Source of the DNA: an uncultured Eubacterium sp.
GTDB lineage: Bacteria > Bacillota > Clostridia > Lachnospirales > Lachnospiraceae
Direction of reading: 5' to 3'
DNA length: 52,963 bases
Assembly: GCA_910589665.1 (NCBI GenBank)
Contig: CAJUTR010000019.1
Location: forward strand, 1 to 52,963
The notes under the pieces: generated by a model
Told to the model about the DNA's origin: nothing
Databases searched by the model: none
The model's input: the letters and a program-made list of their open reading frames with translations, nothing else
Shown here: positions 1 through 8,366 of the stretch, one piece after another
Position numbering within the stretch: position 1 is the first letter of the stretch
Layout: every line of letters starts with the position of its first letter
Position numbers and translations under genes: made by a program

Positions 1-536
1 ATGAGGATAAGGTCATGGAGCGTATCACCGAGCGGAATTTTGAGATGATGTCGGGAAAATATCAGAAAGAACAGTTTGAAATCGAAGCACGCTTAAAAGA
101 GGTAACGGAAACGCTCAACGAAAGCTATGAGAAATCGCAGGGAATCCGTGACTTCCTCTTCCTTATACGCAACTATCAAGGTTTAAAGGAACTGGACGCA
201 ACGGTTGTAAATGCGCTGATAGACAAGATATTTGTTTCGGAGCGTGAGAAGATGGCAGACGGAACAGTGAAACAAAAAATAAAGATTTGTTATAAATTCA
301 TCGGCTTTGTCGATGAATTACATATCACACCCACAAAGCGGTGGACAGCGTTGCCCGCTAAACATTGTACGGTATGCGGCGTTGAATACGTCCCTGGCTC
401 TGCCATATCAAAATATTGCCCTGTTTGTGCCAGAAAAGTAAAGTTGGAAAGGTCAATTGAGAGCAGACGCAGGAGCAGGGAACAGAAAAGGATAGCATGT
501 ATTGAATCGTCCGCAAAAAATGACCGACTTGCATAA
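1..536 (+). CDS. Large serine recombinase, C-terminal fragment (partial at left edge)
   Basis: The frame is open from the window edge, so this is the 3' end of a longer gene and no start can be given. The visible part has a coiled stretch (about residues 1-45), then the conserved C-terminal region of TnpX/Tn4451-type large serine recombinases (DUF4368-like). It ends with two CxxC pairs (HCTVC and KYCPVC) and a very basic tail. This family excises and integrates mobile elements through an N-terminal catalytic domain, which lies outside the window. The gene being the last of a mobile element is inferred from its position. The element would extend to the left, with its end somewhere in 537-700, where I could not identify an attachment core. 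Confidence 0.8.
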   Translation, partial: EDKVMERITERNFEMMSGKYQKEQFEIEARLKEVTETLNESYEKSQGIRDFLFLIRNYQGLKELDATVVNALIDKIFVSEREKMADGTVKQKIKICYKFIGFVDELHITPTKRWTALPAKHCTVCGVEYVPGSAISKYCPVCARKVKLERSIESRRRSREQKRIACIESSAKNDRLA

Positions 537-717
537 ATCGAACGGCTGCAAATGACGGCTGGTTGACTGGCTTTTCAACGGACGCAAAATGGTCCAAGGA
601 GAATAATGTCAGACCGATGCCTAATCATTATACAGCTTAAACAATGAGAGGGAGAAGTCCCAACTGGCTGTTGGGTACTGAAACCCTACACTTATATATT
701 AGGAGGAGATGGAGTAT
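537..717. other. Spacer after recombinase; possible mobile-element end
   Basis: No gene is seen here. The stretch holds a short inverted repeat GTTGA/TCAAC at 562-579 and a 6-bp stem CCCAAC/GTTGGG at 659-675. The ribosome site of the next gene is at 701-707. Either repeat could belong to a recombinase end, but neither is matched by a second copy in the window. Confidence 0.3.
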
Positions 718-1434
718 ATGCTTGAAATCCAGAATTTATCAAAAGACTACGGAAAAAAGAAAGCACTGCGGGGATTTAATTATACATTTGAGGAAGGAAT
801 CTATGGAATGCTCGGTGCGAACGGCGCTGGAAAGAGCACACTTATGAACCTGATCACGGATAATCTAAAGCGCACCAGCGGAAATATCCTCTACAACGGA
901 ACGGAAATTCTCGAAATGGGGGCAAAATTCCGCGCGCTGATCGGATATATGCCGCAGCAGCAGGGATTTTACGAAAATTTTTCGGCTCGCATGTTTTTGT
1001 ACTATATGGCGGAGCTAAAAGGAATTCGGAGGCGGGAGGCAAAAAAGCAGATCGAACATCTGCTGCAGACTGTGAACCTTGCCGGCGCAGCAGACTTGAA
1101 AATCGGTGGTTTTTCGGGCGGGATGCGGCAGAGGGTCCTACTCGCCCAGGCACTGCTCGGTGATCCGAAAATCCTCATACTGGATGAACCGACGGCGGGA
1201 CTGGATCCGAAAGAACGTATCAATCTGAGAAATTATATCAGACAACTTTCAGAAGATAAGATTATCCTGCTGGCTACACATGTAGTCAGTGATGTGGAGA
1301 CGATCGCAGACCGTATCCTGATCCTGAAAGACGGGGAACTTGTGGCGGACGATGAACCGAAAAAATTGGTAGAAGCGGTTCAGGGTGAAAACCTAGAAGA
1401 TGTTTATATGAATTATTTTGGAGGGTTTCATTAG
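718..1434 (+). CDS. ABC transporter ATP-binding protein, orphan
   Basis: This is a single nucleotide-binding domain of 238 residues with Walker A (GANGAGKST), signature (FSGGMRQR), Walker B (ILILDEPTAGLDP) and an H-loop (LLATHVVSD). It resembles the ATPases of ABC-2 type exporters for peptides or bacteriocin immunity. The ATG at 709 overlaps the AGGAGGAG ribosome site (701-708), so the ATG at 718 is the better start. The permease such an operon normally carries is missing: about 40 bases of fairly hydrophobic reading frame follow the stop, then a new promoter. With the recombinase upstream, I infer a decayed or partly deleted transport operon. Function on its own is uncertain. Confidence 0.88.
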   Translation: MLEIQNLSKDYGKKKALRGFNYTFEEGIYGMLGANGAGKSTLMNLITDNLKRTSGNILYNGTEILEMGAKFRALIGYMPQQQGFYENFSARMFLYYMAELKGIRRREAKKQIEHLLQTVNLAGAADLKIGGFSGGMRQRVLLAQALLGDPKILILDEPTAGLDPKERINLRNYIRQLSEDKIILLATHVVSDVETIADRILILKDGELVADDEPKKLVEAVQGENLEDVYMNYFGGFH

Positions 1435-1471
1435 GCTTTGTTTTGCGCTTATTGAAGTTGGAAAGATCAGC

Positions 1472-1500
1472 TTGACAGAAAGGAACTAAGATGTTATCAT
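1472..1500 (+). promoter_or_regulatory. Sigma-A promoter for the secreted EF-hand/LRR genes
   Basis: TTGACA at 1472-1477, 17-base spacer, TATCAT at 1495-1500 with an extended TG at 1492-1493. It lies about 60 bases before the start at 1561. Confidence 0.75.
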
Positions 1501-1560
1501 CTTGACTATAGAAATAGTCTGCTCAACGGATAATTTTCGAGAAGGATAGGAGGAATGGAT

Positions 1561-2775
1561 ATGAAAAAATGGTTAACGATCTTATTATTTTTCGTGTCAG
1601 GCTTTTTCCTTTATGACGGCTGTTACACGCAGGCGGCTGTAAACCAGGATGGAAGCGTGACGATCGACGCAAATAATTTTCCGGATCCATGGTTTCGCGA
1701 AGCTGTTAAACGTTGTGATGAAAACAGTGATGGAAGACTTTCTGATGAGGAGAGAAAAAAGATTGGTGAAATAGCCATTACAATGACAGATGGCAGCATG
1801 AACAGCGAAGGGTTTTTCAGTGTAGGAGAGGTATACTGTATAGGGATCAAGAACTCGGAGCCGAAGCGGAAGAAACTGCAAGCAGGGATCTCGTCCAGCC
1901 ATCTTTTGCTGGACGGGATCAGTTGTTTTGAGAACTTGACGGATCTTTCCATAAAAGGGTTCGAAAAGGTATCTGGTTCGCGAAAAGCAAATAAAAAATT
2001 AGTGAATGTAGAACTGATAGGGAGTACGGACGAAACTGGCGAGTACGGGAAAATTTCACATATCCAGAGTATGCTGCCCTTAAAGCAGATCCAGTCTCTT
2101 TCCATTGAGGGAATCCATTTCCGCAAATTTTCACTGAAAGAGGCGGTAAACCTGTATAAGCTGTCTTTGTACGGAATGGAGATCGACAAAATAGACCTAT
2201 CCGCACAAAAGGAACTAAAGGTAATCGAACTACACGAAACGGAACTGGGGACTCTCGATCTGAGAAAAAATAAAAAGCTGCAGAAAGTCGTCGTCACATC
2301 CGGGATTGTGAAGCAGGATTATGATACCCAGCATGGCGATGAACAGAAGGAGAAGAAGGCAGGCAAACTGTATTATGACTATTGCGGCGTCTCATGTAAG
2401 GTGCTGCTGCCCGCTAACAATAGAATTCAAGATCTCACGTATTTTACAGCTGACAAACAGATCGATCTGTCACAATGTAAAAGACTGAAATTTCTGCATA
2501 TACGGGAGGGAGTGAAGATGAAGTTTCCGTGGAAGAAGTTAAAAAAGACGAATAAGAATACGTTTGGGTTTATTACGGTCAGTGGTGCAAAACGTAAAGT
2601 TTTCAAGAATCGCCGGAAGGGGAATTTTCTTTATTTGACAGGGAAGAAGAACTGGAAAAATCGAAGAAGCGACGTAGCGAAATGGGAAGATCAAAAAAGC
2701 GACGTAAAACCGCAGTGGGCTTTTGCAAGAGCAAACCTTGATAAGATTGCTGCTCGCGCGGTGGAAAGGGGATAA
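1561..2775 (+). CDS. Secreted EF-hand / leucine-rich-type protein, copy 1
   Basis: Product of 404 residues, function unknown. It begins with a signal peptide (MKKWLTILLFFVSGFFL) and a probable cleavage near QAAV. One canonical EF-hand calcium loop (DENSDGRLSDEE) sits around residues 52-63, and leucine-rich segments of irregular spacing follow to about residue 340. The C-terminus is lysine-rich. The ATG at 1555 is too close to the AGGAGG at 1548-1553, so the start is placed at 1561. It is a paralogue of the next gene, two bases downstream: both share the AAVNxDGSVTI opening, the EF-hand and the YDTxH segment. The last 40 residues (after KKNWKN) are not shared and contain a repeated RSDV/KSDV unit, suggesting a recent local change. 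Probably surface-exposed. Confidence 0.8.
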   Translation: MKKWLTILLFFVSGFFLYDGCYTQAAVNQDGSVTIDANNFPDPWFREAVKRCDENSDGRLSDEERKKIGEIAITMTDGSMNSEGFFSVGEVYCIGIKNSEPKRKKLQAGISSSHLLLDGISCFENLTDLSIKGFEKVSGSRKANKKLVNVELIGSTDETGEYGKISHIQSMLPLKQIQSLSIEGIHFRKFSLKEAVNLYKLSLYGMEIDKIDLSAQKELKVIELHETELGTLDLRKNKKLQKVVVTSGIVKQDYDTQHGDEQKEKKAGKLYYDYCGVSCKVLLPANNRIQDLTYFTADKQIDLSQCKRLKFLHIREGVKMKFPWKKLKKTNKNTFGFITVSGAKRKVFKNRRKGNFLYLTGKKNWKNRRSDVAKWEDQKSDVKPQWAFARANLDKIAARAVERG

Positions 2776-2777
2776 GT

Positions 2778-3899
2778 ATGAAAAAGTGGATCAAATGGGT
2801 TGTATTATTTTTTGTGACAGCATTTGGCAGTATGTATGGGAACCAGGCTGAGGCGGCTGTTAACACGGACGGAAGCGTAACGATCAATGAACTAAATTTC
2901 CCGGATGAGCGATTTCGTGAGGGGATCCGGTGTTGCGATATAGACGGTGATGGTGTATTATCTAAGGAGGAAAGGAACGTTATCACGCAGATCAGTGTTA
3001 ATTTAGACACTTCCAAAGAAAGTTGGTCTCATGTTAGCGGTAATGGAATCTATTCAGATGTTTATGCGAATTGTTTAGGAATCAGGAGTTATAATGCCCC
3101 GTTTTCCATTGAAGGAATCTGTTATTTTGAACAAGTGACCGATATATTCATCAAGGGATATGACTATGTGACAGGTTCAGCTAAGGAAAATACGAATTTA
3201 GCAAATGTAGGTCTGCAAAGAGTCGGCAGCGGGGGCGTGTATGCGGATACTGCTGCCATTCAGGCGATGTTTCCTCTGAAGCAGATCAAGCGCCTTTTCC
3301 TATGTGGCATAGGCTTTCAAAAGTTTAGTTTGCCTGGGGCAATTGAGCTGCGCAGCCTTGAAATAATTGGAAGATATGGAAGTAATCAGATGTGGCAGAT
3401 GGATCTGTCGTCCCAGAAAAAGCTCCGCACGCTCGCGTTACATGATGTCCGTTTGGATAAGCTGGATCTGAGAAAAAATAAGGAACTTGTGGAGGTAAGA
3501 GTCTCACCCGGTGAGGCCAACTGGGATTATGATACCCATTTTTTCTATTATCAAGCGGAAAAACAATGCGGAGTTCCGTATTACGACGGATTGCTAAACA
3601 ATTGCAGGCTGCTTTTGCCATCTCAAAACAAAATAAAACGTATCCAGTATTTTGTAAAGGGAGATGTACTTGATATTACGCAGTGCAAAAAGCTGAAAAG
3701 CCTGCATATCGGGGAAGGTGCTAAGGTAAAGATGCTTCGGAAATGGTACAAGGAAGTAGGCAGGCGGAACCTGTGTGTGACCGTGAGCGGGGATGTGGGG
3801 AAAAAATATAAAGTTCCGCGCGCGGGTAAGTATATGAAGATCAAAGGAAAGAAAAATTGGAAGAACAAAGAAAGGTGGTATAGAGATGTGGCGAGTTAG
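2778..3899 (+). CDS. Secreted EF-hand / leucine-rich-type protein, copy 2
   Basis: Product of 373 residues, function unknown. It has a signal peptide (MKKWIKWVVLFFVTAFGS, cleavage near EAAV) and a canonical EF-hand loop (DIDGDGVLSKEE) near residues 55-66. Leucine-rich segments follow, with a lysine-rich end (GKKNWKN). It is the tandem duplicate of the preceding gene and is surely co-transcribed with it. Its last 14 bases overlap the next gene. Calcium binding is an inference from the loop. A role in adhesion or wall interaction is possible but not shown. Confidence 0.8.
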   Translation: MKKWIKWVVLFFVTAFGSMYGNQAEAAVNTDGSVTINELNFPDERFREGIRCCDIDGDGVLSKEERNVITQISVNLDTSKESWSHVSGNGIYSDVYANCLGIRSYNAPFSIEGICYFEQVTDIFIKGYDYVTGSAKENTNLANVGLQRVGSGGVYADTAAIQAMFPLKQIKRLFLCGIGFQKFSLPGAIELRSLEIIGRYGSNQMWQMDLSSQKKLRTLALHDVRLDKLDLRKNKELVEVRVSPGEANWDYDTHFFYYQAEKQCGVPYYDGLLNNCRLLLPSQNKIKRIQYFVKGDVLDITQCKKLKSLHIGEGAKVKMLRKWYKEVGRRNLCVTVSGDVGKKYKVPRAGKYMKIKGKKNWKNKERWYRDVAS

Positions 3900-4629
3900 T
3901 ATAAAGGAAAAAAATAGAAAAAGGGCAATCGCTATGGGTCTCGTACTGGGAATTGCCTGTTCCATGCTGCACGGTACGGCCATAGATGCAAAGAAGAGCA
4001 CCGTGAAAAAGAAAGTGATATATAAATGCAGCAAGCTGATCGTAGCCGATGGCACGAAGTATAAGATTTCCCAGGTTGCAAAGGGCACCAGGGGCAGATA
4101 TTGGACAGATCAGGGAAGTGTGGATCATCAACTGTCAAAATTGATCAAAAATAAAAAGGTCAAATGGATTTCCAGGGATAGAAACCTGAAAATGAAGGGC
4201 GCCAGCTTTACGGCGAAAAAGCCGGGAACCTATAAGCTGACTGGAACAGCGAAAAAAGAAAAATACCAGCTGACACTAGAGGTTGTGAGTAAAAAGCCAA
4301 AAACAGACCTATCCCAGGTGACCTATATGGTGATCCGCAGTGGAAGTGACGGCAGTTCTGTCAAGATCCAGGATCCGGATTTAGTGCGTGATTTTTGTGC
4401 GATGATCTGTGCGGCAGATTATACGTTTGATCACAAACTGGCGAAGAAGGGACGAAGGGTAGGCTGGAACTATGCGGTGAAGTTTTACGCGGCAAACGGG
4501 GAAGAGCAGTACGCGATCTTGAATTCAGTACCAGAATATTACTATACAAGTAGTAAATACGCGGAGATCCATGCGCACACAGCGAAGTTGTTTAATCAGG
4601 AGAAGGAAGCGCAGCATATAGCCAAATGA
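3886..4629 (+). CDS. Secreted or membrane-anchored protein of unknown function
   Basis: Product of 247 residues that I do not recognise. A basic start and a hydrophobic segment (about residues 14-30, AIAMGLVLGIACSML) suggest a signal peptide. Residues 40-135 are lysine-rich and beta-like, resembling bacterial Ig-like (Big_2) modules (ASFTAKKPGTYKLTGTA). The rest is a mixed domain with WNYAVKF and PEYYY segments. The start overlaps the preceding gene and has AAAGGTGG seven bases upstream, so this is the third gene of the operon starting at 1561. It lacks the EF-hand of the two genes before it. Confidence 0.72.
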   Translation: MWRVSIKEKNRKRAIAMGLVLGIACSMLHGTAIDAKKSTVKKKVIYKCSKLIVADGTKYKISQVAKGTRGRYWTDQGSVDHQLSKLIKNKKVKWISRDRNLKMKGASFTAKKPGTYKLTGTAKKEKYQLTLEVVSKKPKTDLSQVTYMVIRSGSDGSSVKIQDPDLVRDFCAMICAADYTFDHKLAKKGRRVGWNYAVKFYAANGEEQYAILNSVPEYYYTSSKYAEIHAHTAKLFNQEKEAQHIAK

Positions 4630-4714
4630 CCGGCTGATACATAAGCATCGGTTTAGGGGACAGGATATCTTTTTCCCCGCATTATATTACAGGAAAAATG
4701 GAGGATATTTTGGC

Positions 4715-5899
4715 ATGGAGAATGTAAGGAAGCTCTTAGAGCAGAATTTAAATGAACAGACGCTGCGGGCGACTGTGAGCAACCGGCGGAAAAAACAAAT
4801 CTCGCCTAAGCTGGTATATCGTCCATTTCTAGAGAAAGGAAGGCTGTTATTCCAACAGGAAGAGTACCGGAACGATCAGGTCTTTCATGAAAATATGGAA
4901 AAGGACAGAGCGGCAGAGAAGATCTGTCGTTTATTAGAGAAGGATTATAAACAGCTGGACCTACAGTGTGAAACCTCTTCGTTTTCTGTACTCGTGAGCA
5001 AAAAGGGAGTTTCTTCCATCCGTTCGAACAGTGCTCAGTCTTGGAAGAAAATAGACCTATCTCATAACCGGAAGAAACGCTACATTCTGGATGGAAGTGA
5101 AACCGTGCCGTTTTTAGTGGATCTGGGAGTTCAGACGCAGGATGGGAAGATCATAGATAAGAAACGAAAAAAACTGGGGCAGATCAACCGTTTCCTCGAG
5201 TTTGTCCGCGACGTCCTGCCGGAACTAAGGGAGCGTCAGAAAGGCGGCCGCCCGCTCCGGATCATTGATTTCGGGTGTGGAAAATCTTATCTGACTTTTG
5301 CCGTTTATTATTATCTGAACATCATGAATGGATTTGAGGTGCAGATGACGGGATTGGATCTGAAATCGGACGTGATCGCGCACTGCCGTTCGCTGGCAGA
5401 AAAATACGGATACGGCGGACTGCATTTTTCACAGGGAGACATACGTTCGTATGAAGGGGAGGAACAGGCAGATCTCGTTCTCACACTTCATGCGTGTGAC
5501 ACAGCGACGGATTTTGCGCTTGCGAAAGCGGTCGGATGGGGAGCGAAAGTCATTCTTTCCGTGCCATGCTGCCAGCATGAACTGAACCAGCAGATCGACT
5601 GTGACCTGTTAAAGCCGTTATTTCAATATGGTATCCTGAAAGAACGTTTTGCCGCGCTCCTTACGGACGCTCTGCGGGGCAGTCTTTTGGAACAGTACGG
5701 ATATGACGTGCAGATCCTGGAATTTATCGATATGGAACATACGCCGAAAAATTTACTGATTCGTGCCGTGAAAAAGGACGGGGCGGGATCAAGGGAAACG
5801 AAAAAGCGGAACGTGCCAGCAACAGAGTATGAAACATTGTGTGATGCGATGAACAGTCACGCCACACTGGAAAAACTTTTAGCCGAGATGAACCAGTAG
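4715..5899 (+). CDS. Class I SAM-dependent methyltransferase (Methyltransf_32-like)
   Basis: Product of 394 residues. The N-terminal ~140 residues have no domain I recognise. The Rossmann core begins at about residue 180 with motif I IIDFGCGKSYLTF, followed by LDLKSDVI (motif II) and LTLHACDTATD with CCQHEL (motif IV/post IV region). This fits the Methyltransf_32 family, related to eukaryotic METTL25-type proteins, which act on RNA or protein; the substrate here is unknown. GGAGG lies 10 bases before the ATG. It stands alone between the secreted-protein operon and the next promoter. Confidence 0.82.
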   Translation: MENVRKLLEQNLNEQTLRATVSNRRKKQISPKLVYRPFLEKGRLLFQQEEYRNDQVFHENMEKDRAAEKICRLLEKDYKQLDLQCETSSFSVLVSKKGVSSIRSNSAQSWKKIDLSHNRKKRYILDGSETVPFLVDLGVQTQDGKIIDKKRKKLGQINRFLEFVRDVLPELRERQKGGRPLRIIDFGCGKSYLTFAVYYYLNIMNGFEVQMTGLDLKSDVIAHCRSLAEKYGYGGLHFSQGDIRSYEGEEQADLVLTLHACDTATDFALAKAVGWGAKVILSVPCCQHELNQQIDCDLLKPLFQYGILKERFAALLTDALRGSLLEQYGYDVQILEFIDMEHTPKNLLIRAVKKDGAGSRETKKRNVPATEYETLCDAMNSHATLEKLLAEMNQ

Positions 5900-5909
5900 A
5901 CCTTAACTT

Positions 5910-5939
5910 TTGGAACATTTTGCCGATACATATTATAAG
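5910..5939 (+). promoter_or_regulatory. Probable promoter for the 84-residue ORF
   Basis: TTGGAA at 5910-5915 and TATAAG at 5934-5939, spaced 18 bases, in the gap after the methyltransferase. Confidence 0.45.
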
Positions 5940-6013
5940 AAAAAGATTTTCGAAACGGTATTTGCAGAAATAAGCTCAAGGAGGAGATTAAAGCAAAAAC
6001 AATACAAAACGTA

Positions 6014-6268
6014 ATGGGACTCAAGGTTGTTAGTCCGGTTCGAAATGTATCGAAAATCAGAAATGATAGGAACGAGTTAAAGGATGACGGAAGAAATTTC
6101 TATCAGGCGCTTGAAATGGCGAAGGCAAAAAAGGGAAGCGGACAGCGACGGAGCGCGAATGCACCGACGGAAGAGGTGCTGGAGCGGATGGGAGGCATGA
6201 ACCAGTACGACAGACATGCGAGAGAAATCTTTTTTGCCATGAGTTCGTCAACGGATTACAAGTGCTAG
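6014..6268 (+). CDS. Small basic hypothetical protein
   Basis: Product of 84 residues, not recognised. It is charged, without membrane segment or signal, and ends in Cys. The start is odd: the only good ribosome site (AAGGAGGAG, 5978-5986) lies 29 bases before the ATG. The frame is open back through an ATA codon at 6002 and an ATT at 5987, so the true start may be a rare initiator. A promoter upstream and a strong terminator downstream support a real, separately transcribed gene. Confidence 0.55.
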   Translation: MGLKVVSPVRNVSKIRNDRNELKDDGRNFYQALEMAKAKKGSGQRRSANAPTEEVLERMGGMNQYDRHAREIFFAMSSSTDYKC

Positions 6269-6364
6269 TGATTTGATCCAGGTACATTCCTTCGTCAGTT
6301 TGGGACGAACGGACTGGTGTGATCGGATGACAGCCGGGCCAGGAGAAGCTGGCTGAAGAAGGGG

Positions 6365-6399
6365 GCTGCCGCACAGAGGAAAGGTGCGGTGGCTTTTTT
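6365..6399 (+). terminator. Intrinsic terminator after the 84-residue ORF
   Basis: A 10-bp stem (core CCGCAC 6369-6374 with GTGCGG 6384-6389, extended by two G-U and two G-C pairs) is followed by six T at 6394-6399. Confidence 0.8.
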
Positions 6400-6457
6400 C
6401 GTGTTATGTCGGTTTTTTAGCCTTAGTTTGAAATTTTTGAAATAGAGTAGAAATCTC

Positions 6458-6486
6458 TTGACAAAGAAGAATAAATACGTTATCAT
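6458..6486 (+). promoter_or_regulatory. Promoter of the ylxM-ffh operon
   Basis: TTGACA at 6458-6463, 17-base spacer, TATCAT at 6481-6486. The transcription start would fall inside the inverted repeat that begins at 6487. Confidence 0.8.
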
Positions 6487-6509
6487 GTGTAAAGGAAATT
6501 TCTTTACAC
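6487..6509. promoter_or_regulatory. Operator-like inverted repeat at the ylxM start site
   Basis: Perfect 8-bp arms GTGTAAAG (6487-6494) and CTTTACAC (6502-6509) around a 7-base centre, directly after the -10 box. The placement fits a repressor site overlapping +1 or a 5'-end stem-loop of the mRNA. Confidence 0.5.
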
Positions 6510-6519
6510 GGGTGATGAT

Positions 6520-6891
6520 ATGGCGCAAAAAGAGAATTCCCTGACGGATATAAAAGAAATCGTAAAACTATCTTATCTGTATGATTTTTATGGCCCGCTC
6601 CTCAAAGAACGGCACCGTGAGATCTTTGAGGCATATGTGCTGAATGATCTTTCGCTGGGTGAGATCGCCAGTGAGTATGGGATTACGAGGCAGGGTGTTT
6701 ACGATATCGTGAAACGGTGCAGCGGACGCCTGAAGGAATACGAGGACAAACTTCAGCTGTTTGAGCGGTTCCAGTCGGCAAAAGAGAGGCTGGGCCGGGT
6801 GGAACAACTGGTGGGAACGATAGAAACTGGAACGGAAGAAGAGAAAAAAGAGATTTTGGAACTGACTCGTGAAATATATGAAATACTGTAA
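6520..6891 (+). CDS. ylxM: YlxM/p13-like helix-turn-helix protein
   Basis: Product of 123 residues, the normal length of the UPF0122 family. The N-terminal part reads as a sigma-70 region 4-like helix-turn-helix (LSLGEIASEYGITRQGVYDIVKR, about residues 44-66), followed by a charged helical C-terminus. In streptococci and bacilli ylxM lies next to ffh and influences the signal recognition particle. The same order is seen here, with ffh 45 bases downstream. It has its own strong promoter with an operator-like repeat. Autoregulation is conceivable given the DNA-binding fold, but that is inference. Confidence 0.92.
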   Translation: MAQKENSLTDIKEIVKLSYLYDFYGPLLKERHREIFEAYVLNDLSLGEIASEYGITRQGVYDIVKRCSGRLKEYEDKLQLFERFQSAKERLGRVEQLVGTIETGTEEEKKEILELTREIYEIL

Positions 6892-6894
6892 ATC

Positions 6895-6914
6895 TTTCAT
6901 ACTTTTGTATGAAA
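6895..6914 (+). other. Hairpin between ylxM and ffh
   Basis: Perfect 8-bp inverted repeat TTTCATAC/GTATGAAA with a TTTT loop and no following T-run. It is probably an mRNA stability or processing stem, not a terminator. Confidence 0.4.
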
Positions 6915-6936
6915 ACTCGGTTAAGGAGGTGGAAGC

Positions 6937-8283
6937 GTGGCATTTGATAGTCTGAGTGAAAAACTGCAGAACGTATTTAAAAATCTCAGGAGCAAAGGGA
7001 GGCTCACGGAAGCAGATGTAAAGACGGCCCTGAAAGAAGTGAAAATGGCTCTTTTGGAAGCGGATGTAAACTTTAAAGTCGTGAAAAGTTTTGTTAAATC
7101 CGTTCAGGAGAAGTCAACAGGCGAAGAAGTGTTGAACAGCCTGACGCCGGGCCAGACCGTCATCAAATATGTGAATGAGGAACTTGTCCGGATGATGGGG
7201 GAGACAACGGCGGAAATTTCCATGCTTCCGGGTGATGAGATTACCGTGATCATGATGTGCGGCCTTCAGGGAGCCGGAAAGACGACGACGGCGGCGAAGC
7301 TGGCAGCTAAATTTAAGGAAAAGGGAAAACGGCCTCTTTTAGTGGCGTGTGATGTGTATCGTCCGGCGGCGATCGAACAGCTCCAGACGAATGGTGAGAA
7401 AGTCGGCGTACCAGTGTTTTCTATGGGAACAGGCCACGATCCGGTCGATATTGCGAAAGCCGGGGTCGAGCACGCAAAGGCAAATCATAATAATCTGGTA
7501 TTTCTCGATACCGCAGGACGTCTCCACATCGACGAGGCGCTCATGGAGGAACTGAAGCGGATCAAATCGGAAGTCCGTGTTCATCAGACGGTACTTACCG
7601 TGGATTCCATGACTGGACAGGATGCGGTCAACGTCGCTTCTTCGTTTGACGAAGAATTGTCGGTGGATGGAATCATATTAACGAAACTCGACAGTGATAC
7701 GAGGGGCGGTGCGGCGCTTTCGATCCGCGCAGTAACGGGCAAACCGATCTATTATGTCGGCATGGGAGAAAAGCTGTCTGATCTGGAACAGTTCTATCCC
7801 GACCGCATGGCATCGCGGATACTCGGTATGGGGGATGTCATGACGCTGATCGAAAAGGCGGAAGCGCAGATCGATGAAGAAAAGGCAGCGGAACTGACGA
7901 AGAAATTTAAAAATAATGAATTTGATTTTAACGATTTTTTGGAACAGATGCAGCAGATGAAGAAAATGGGAGGGTTGTCAAGCATTTTGAGCATGATGCC
8001 CGGTATGGGGCTTCCGGCCGATTTGGAAATTGATGACGACGCCCTGAAAGGGACGGAGGCGATCATTTATTCGATGACGATGGAGGAGAGGACTAAGCCT
8101 TCCATTATCAATCCTTCCCGCAAACGGCGGATCGCCGCCGGAGCCGGTGTCGATATCAGCGAAGTAAACCGTTTGGTGAAGCAGTTTGAGCAGAGCCGGA
8201 AGATGATGAAGCAGATGTCCGGTATGATGTCAGGCAAGAAGATGAAGCGGGGCAGGATGAAATTCCCATTCGGCGGTTTTTAG
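6937..8283 (+). CDS. ffh: Signal recognition particle protein Ffh (SRP54)
   Basis: Product of 448 residues, full length for the family. It has an N-terminal helical bundle, then the SRP GTPase domain with G1 GLQGAGKTT, the DVYRPAAIEQL motif, G3 DTAGR, and TKLDSDTRGGAALS. The methionine-rich M domain (repeated MMKQMSGMM-type segments) binds 4.5S RNA and signal peptides. Together with FtsY it targets nascent membrane and secreted proteins to SecYEG. It starts with GTG, seven bases after AAGGAGG (6923-6929). It heads the classic ffh-rpsP-khpA-rimM-trmD order. Confidence 0.98.
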   Translation: MAFDSLSEKLQNVFKNLRSKGRLTEADVKTALKEVKMALLEADVNFKVVKSFVKSVQEKSTGEEVLNSLTPGQTVIKYVNEELVRMMGETTAEISMLPGDEITVIMMCGLQGAGKTTTAAKLAAKFKEKGKRPLLVACDVYRPAAIEQLQTNGEKVGVPVFSMGTGHDPVDIAKAGVEHAKANHNNLVFLDTAGRLHIDEALMEELKRIKSEVRVHQTVLTVDSMTGQDAVNVASSFDEELSVDGIILTKLDSDTRGGAALSIRAVTGKPIYYVGMGEKLSDLEQFYPDRMASRILGMGDVMTLIEKAEAQIDEEKAAELTKKFKNNEFDFNDFLEQMQQMKKMGGLSSILSMMPGMGLPADLEIDDDALKGTEAIIYSMTMEERTKPSIINPSRKRRIAAGAGVDISEVNRLVKQFEQSRKMMKQMSGMMSGKKMKRGRMKFPFGGF

Positions 8284-8290
8284 TGAATGG

Positions 8291-8317
8291 TTCAAATAAG
8301 TAGAAATACTTTTTGAA
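8291..8317 (+). other. Stem-loop between ffh and rpsP
   Basis: TTCAAA/TTTGAA outer stem with a small internal loop, then AGTA/TACT closed by GAAA. There is no terminal T-run. Possibly a processing or stability element in the operon mRNA. Confidence 0.35.
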
Positions 8318-8366
8318 TAGATGATGTGAGAAAGAGAGTAGTCTCAGAGAGAAGGAGGTGAAAGAC

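Noticed and set aside
562..579. Attachment site core of the left mobile element
   Set aside because: The GTTGA/TCAAC repeat is too short and has no partner copy in the window.
644..847. Small gene before the ABC ATPase
   Set aside because: It overlaps the ATPase in another frame and has no ribosome site or recognisable product.
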